NCBI GenBank assembly: GCA_900553945.1 | Contig: USFR01000011.1 | Coordinates: 1 to 46,883, forward strand | Direction of reading: 5' to 3' | Length of the DNA stretch: 46,883 nt | Source: an uncultured Clostridium sp. | GTDB taxonomy: Bacteria; Bacillota; Clostridia; TANB77; CAG-508 | Shown here: positions 43,614-46,883 of the stretch, piece after piece | Layout of the letters: the number at the start of each line of letters is the position of its first letter | Numbering within the stretch: the first letter of the stretch is position 1 | Made by a program: the position numbers and the translations under genes | Notes under the pieces: model-generated | Told to the model about the DNA's origin: nothing | The model's input: the letters and a program-made list of their open reading frames with translations, nothing else | Databases searched by the model: none

Positions 43614-44702
43614 TTATATAAAATTAATATTATGCTCATCTTTACTTGCTTTGTCTAGATATTCCTCTAGTTTTTTTGTAACGCTTTCAATTCCTGTTCC
43701 TTTATAATATCTACCTACGGCAAAATTGATTTTTGGTCTTATCAATGATTTTTCGTAAGTTTGTTCATCTATGTATTCTACTTCCGTATCTTCTAAATCT
43801 TGTTTTAAAGATTTTAGTTTTTCAATTATTTCCTCTTCTTTTTTTCCTACATATACTATAACAAATTTAGGTCCCATATATCTTACAAATATATCTGTTG
43901 ATGATATACATGTTTTTGCCCAGTTGGCTAATGATATTATTATATTGTTTCCTGTTATTCTTGAATATTTAGTATTGATTTCTTCAATATTTGTTATTCT
44001 AAACATTGCAACCATTGATGATGGTTGTGAGTCTATATTGGCTTTAGCTTGTCCATAAAGATATTCTGCTGAATATAGTCCTGTGAATTGATCAACTCTT
44101 ACTATGCTTTCCATTGCTGTTTGATATGATACAGTTTTTAGTATTGCTACTATGTCATCTTTTATTACTTCTAGTAGTGTTGTATCTGTATCATCAAATG
44201 CATGAATTACAGAGCTTTCAATTATCCAATATCCGATATATACGTTATCTATATATAAAGGAAAAAACATTGCTGATTTTGCTCTTGAAAAATCTACTTT
44301 CTGATAAGGTAACTTTTCATCTTCAGAATCAATTGTTATATATTTTGGTGTTGCAGTATTTATACTTTCTTTAAATACTTCTTCAGTTTGCAAATTAGTT
44401 AAGTTTTTCCAATATTTCTCATCAGTATTTGATGCTTTTAACACATATTCCGCCCCATCAAATACAACTATTGTTGAATATTTTATTTCAAATTTATCAA
44501 TCAAAACTTCATTAATTTTTTTAATTTTTTCATCTACTGGTAAATCTTCACCAGTTATATTCATGAAGTCTTGCAAAGCATTTAACTTGTTTATTTTTGA
44601 TGAAACACTATTAAATGTTGTTAGCTTCTTTTTTATGTTAAGATTGTAAACTATTAGAATTGCTATAATTGCAATTAACACAACTATCGGTATTAGAACC
44701 AC
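43614..44702 (-). CDS. Membrane-anchored GAF plus degenerate GGDEF protein
   Basis: 362 residues: one TM helix (4-24), short coiled coil, GAF-like sensor (about 60-200), then a GGDEF-fold domain (about 205-360) starting VDQFTGLYSAEYLYGQAK. The active-site GGDEF is MGPKF in VRYMGPKFVIVYVG, so cyclic-di-GMP synthesis is unlikely. It may bind nucleotides or act as a scaffold. It lies 18 nt after the ATPase gene and 15 nt before ireB, in one operon. Confidence 0.82.
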   Translation of the reverse strand: MVLIPIVVLIAIIAILIVYNLNIKKKLTTFNSVSSKINKLNALQDFMNITGEDLPVDEKIKKINEVLIDKFEIKYSTIVVFDGAEYVLKASNTDEKYWKNLTNLQTEEVFKESINTATPKYITIDSEDEKLPYQKVDFSRAKSAMFFPLYIDNVYIGYWIIESSVIHAFDDTDTTLLEVIKDDIVAILKTVSYQTAMESIVRVDQFTGLYSAEYLYGQAKANIDSQPSSMVAMFRITNIEEINTKYSRITGNNIIISLANWAKTCISSTDIFVRYMGPKFVIVYVGKKEEEIIEKLKSLKQDLEDTEVEYIDEQTYEKSLIRPKINFAVGRYYKGTGIESVTKKLEEYLDKASKDEHNINFI

Positions 44703-44720
44703 TGTTTTTCACCTCTTATT

Positions 44721-46883
44721 TTAATATTTGTTTTTCATTTGATTTAGAGTGTTGTTCATTTCTGATGAGAAATTGTTTCCATAATTTGCTTCTGCAGAAT
44801 TCTTTGATGAATATGTTTGTTTACTTAGTAATGGATACACCATGTTTCCAAGCATTTTTAGGCTATTCATAAAATTCTTATTATATCTATTTATTGATAT
44901 CACACAATTTATAACTTCTTCAAGATATTTTGTATAAATACTTTCGTCAAATGGAATTGAACATGCTTTTACTTTATCTTTGTTAAATAGGTCTGTCATA
45001 TATGACATAGCTGGATCATTATACATAGACATTCCACCTATGATATCTTTACTTGTTACACCTTTGACTTTTATATCTTTATTTATTACTATTCTTAATT
45101 TTTCTTGGTCTAGTAATCCTTTTGCTTTTAAATCTCTTAAAAATGCAGTTAGTGGTTGAATTGTTAATATGTCCATTGACTGAACTAAATATATTTCTTG
45201 TGCATTTGCAAAATATCCTAAATCAGTTTGTAAATCACAGTCGATTAAAACTAATGATTCGTTTTGAACTAATGTTGATAATATTGCTTCAGCATTTGAA
45301 TAGTCTTTTCCGTCATGTGGCAATGCTGTGTATACGTTTAGATTTCTATCTACTTGTATTCCCTCTGCAATACCTTTTTCAAGATTTTCGATTGAAGTAT
45401 GTGCTATATTTCTAAGATTTTCATCATTGTTTGTATAAATAAAGTATGCATCTTTATTTTGTGTCATATCTAAAATTGCTGTTTTTACTCCTATTGAAGA
45501 AAATAAACATGCTAGGTTATTTACTAAGAATGATGTTCCACTTTTACTTGCTCCAACAAAAGCTACTATTTTTTTGTCTTTTGTTAATACTGTACTTAAA
45601 CTTCCTGTTGTATATAACTTATCTTCTTCAATTTTCTTTATTGTTTCTATTTTTTCTGGACTTGGTTGGTATGCTGAAACTCTTTCTTCTACTTTTGGTT
45701 CTTGTTTATTATAATCCATTTCATTATTTTGATTCATATTAGGTTGTACCACTGAACTTGATAATGTAATTGTTTCATTTGAATTATTAACTTGATTTGC
45801 TTCAAGTGGTTCCATATTCCAATCATTTTTTTGTGTTTGTTGAGTATTATTTAAATTTGGAAATGAATCATTATCCCAGCCATCTATTCCTGGTAATGTG
45901 CTTGGTTGACTTACTGGTTGCGTATTATTTAAATTTTCAAATGGATCATTATCCCAATCATTTGTACCTGGTAATGTACTTGGTTGATTTTTTGGCTGGG
46001 TACTATTTGAATCTTCAAATGAATCTCTATCCCAGTCATTTATCCCTGGTAATGTACTTGGTTGGCTTACTGGTTGCGTATTTTGGGAATCTTCAAATGG
46101 ATCTCTATCCCATTCATTCATTCCTGGTAATGTGTTTGGTTGACTTGTAGATTGTGTTTTTTCTGCTAAGTCATCTATGCCTGGTAATGAATTTGCAATC
46201 TGTTGATTTGTTTTTCCTTCAAATGGATCGCTGTTCCAATCTACATTTTTAGAAATATTATTTGTTGGTTCTGGAATACTCTCAATATTGTTCCATTTCT
46301 CTGTTTGTCTAATATTCTCAGGTTGTGTTGTGCTTTCTGTTTGTTGAATTTTATCTATTTTAGGAATATTTTCAAAATCATTAACTCCAGGTATTATTTT
46401 TTCATTTTCTATATTATTTTCTTCTGGTAAAGGATTTTTTCTTGGTCTTCCTCTTTTTCCTTTTGGCTTTGGAGGCTCAATTGGTGTCTTTCTTGGTCTT
46501 CCCCTTCTTCTTTTTGGTTCTTGAGGTATTTCAGGTTGATTAGAAACTGATTCCATTTGCATTTGTGAATCACTATTAACATCAGGTATTAAATTTGCTG
46601 GATGTTGTACTAATCTTGTCTGTGGAATATTATCTAAATCATCTAATCCTGGCAATGTATCTGCTGGTTGTTGTACTGGTCTTGCTTGTGAGATATTATC
46701 CAAATCATCTAATCCTGGCAATGTATCTGCTGGTTGTTGTACTGGTCTTGCCTGTTGAATGTTATCCAAATCATCTAATCCTGGTAATGTGTTTGATGGT
46801 TGTTGTACTGGTCTTGCCTGTTGAATGTTATCCAAATCATCTAATCCTGGTAATGTGTTTGATGGTTGTTGTACTGGTCTTGC
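44721..46883 (-). CDS. Repeat-rich ParA/MinD-like ATPase with AT-hooks (5' end cut by window)
   Basis: At least 720 residues; no true start is visible because the first repeats run off the window. In order: four ~21-residue repeats (ARPVQQPxxTLPGLDDLDNI), two AT-hook cores (KRRRGRPRK and KGKRGRPRK), four or five longer repeats (QPSTLPGxxDWDxDxFE), and then a C-terminal domain starting KKIVAFVGASKSGTSFLVNNLACLFSSIGVKTAILD. This is a SIMIBI/ParA-like fold with a deviant P-loop (GASKSGTS) and LVLIDCDLQTDLG as Walker B. It resembles CpaE/MinD-type positioning ATPases. AT-hooks suggest minor-groove contact with AT-rich DNA. Confidence 0.8.
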   Translation of the reverse strand, partial: ARPVQQPSNTLPGLDDLDNIQQARPVQQPSNTLPGLDDLDNIQQARPVQQPADTLPGLDDLDNISQARPVQQPADTLPGLDDLDNIPQTRLVQHPANLIPDVNSDSQMQMESVSNQPEIPQEPKRRRGRPRKTPIEPPKPKGKRGRPRKNPLPEENNIENEKIIPGVNDFENIPKIDKIQQTESTTQPENIRQTEKWNNIESIPEPTNNISKNVDWNSDPFEGKTNQQIANSLPGIDDLAEKTQSTSQPNTLPGMNEWDRDPFEDSQNTQPVSQPSTLPGINDWDRDSFEDSNSTQPKNQPSTLPGTNDWDNDPFENLNNTQPVSQPSTLPGIDGWDNDSFPNLNNTQQTQKNDWNMEPLEANQVNNSNETITLSSSVVQPNMNQNNEMDYNKQEPKVEERVSAYQPSPEKIETIKKIEEDKLYTTGSLSTVLTKDKKIVAFVGASKSGTSFLVNNLACLFSSIGVKTAILDMTQNKDAYFIYTNNDENLRNIAHTSIENLEKGIAEGIQVDRNLNVYTALPHDGKDYSNAEAILSTLVQNESLVLIDCDLQTDLGYFANAQEIYLVQSMDILTIQPLTAFLRDLKAKGLLDQEKLRIVINKDIKVKGVTSKDIIGGMSMYNDPAMSYMTDLFNKDKVKACSIPFDESIYTKYLEEVINCVISINRYNKNFMNSLKMLGNMVYPLLSKQTYSSKNSAEANYGNNFSSEMNNTLNQMKNKY
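45850..46150 (-). repeat. Tandem repeats encoding QPSTLPGxxDWDxDxFE
   Basis: Four imperfect units of roughly 78 nt within the ATPase gene; the encoded core TLPG is shared with the repeats at 46625-46883. Confidence 0.8.
46625..46883 (-). repeat. Tandem 63-nt repeats encoding ARPVQQPxxTLPGLDDLDNI
   Basis: Four nearly identical units reaching the window end; the last two are almost the same at the DNA level, so copy number may vary. Confidence 0.88.

Noticed and set aside
46625..46883. Regular repeats at the window end as a CRISPR array
   Set aside because: They are in-frame protein repeats (TLPGLDDLDNI) without unique spacers.

Overview
The window reads as a chromosomal piece of a very AT-rich (sampled lines about 25-30% GC), spore-former-type Bacillota, most likely an uncultured gut Clostridia. 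The signs are an intact sigma-K gene, WhiA, HrcA/CIRCE control of the dnaK operon, a Firmicutes-type 6S RNA, IreB-RuvX-DUF1292, and RNase J. Most host genes lie on the minus strand. No taxonomic search was possible.

Layout. 1-5.5 kb: gltX (cut by the window edge), RNase J, proS. 6.3-15.2 kb: guanine deaminase, hrcA-grpE-dnaK-dnaJ, then prmC-whiA-hemW. 15.3-18.7 kb: 6S RNA, a HAM1-family pyrophosphatase with a PflX-like radical SAM protein, and sigK. 19-23.8 kb: a Bce-type antimicrobial-peptide sensing and detoxification module (response regulator, kinase, ATPase, permease) with matching operators. 23.9-27.6 kb: a small helical protein, recN with SOS-like boxes, tRNA-Glu, mrnC, rbgA. 27.6-36.1 kb: a scrambled zone with a decayed gatB, a gatA split by a 2.4-kb ABC-exporter insertion, an ICE helicase fused to a recombinase tail, and three copies of the 5' end of rbgA. 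37-41.3 kb: an ECF sigma/anti-sigma pair and a nucleotide-pool sanitation cluster (UDG-like, Maf, Nudix, HAM1). 42-46.9 kb: ireB-ruvX-DUF1292, a degenerate GGDEF protein and a repeat-rich ParA/MinD-like ATPase with AT-hooks.

Two patterns stand out. First, both ABC-transporter ATPases carry a single extra base inside the Walker A motif. In each case the extra base makes an in-frame CGG codon, and skipping its C restores a glycine (GGA) and the rest of the P-loop. By my reading CGG occurs in no other host gene here, so it may be a hungry or unassigned codon that triggers +1 frameshifting. Second, five short monocistronic genes, each with its own terminator and a sigma-A-type promoter or -10, are scattered between host operons. 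They are about 40-45% GC, and every one contains at least one CGG codon. They look like a set of acquired cassettes whose translation would depend on the very codon the host avoids.
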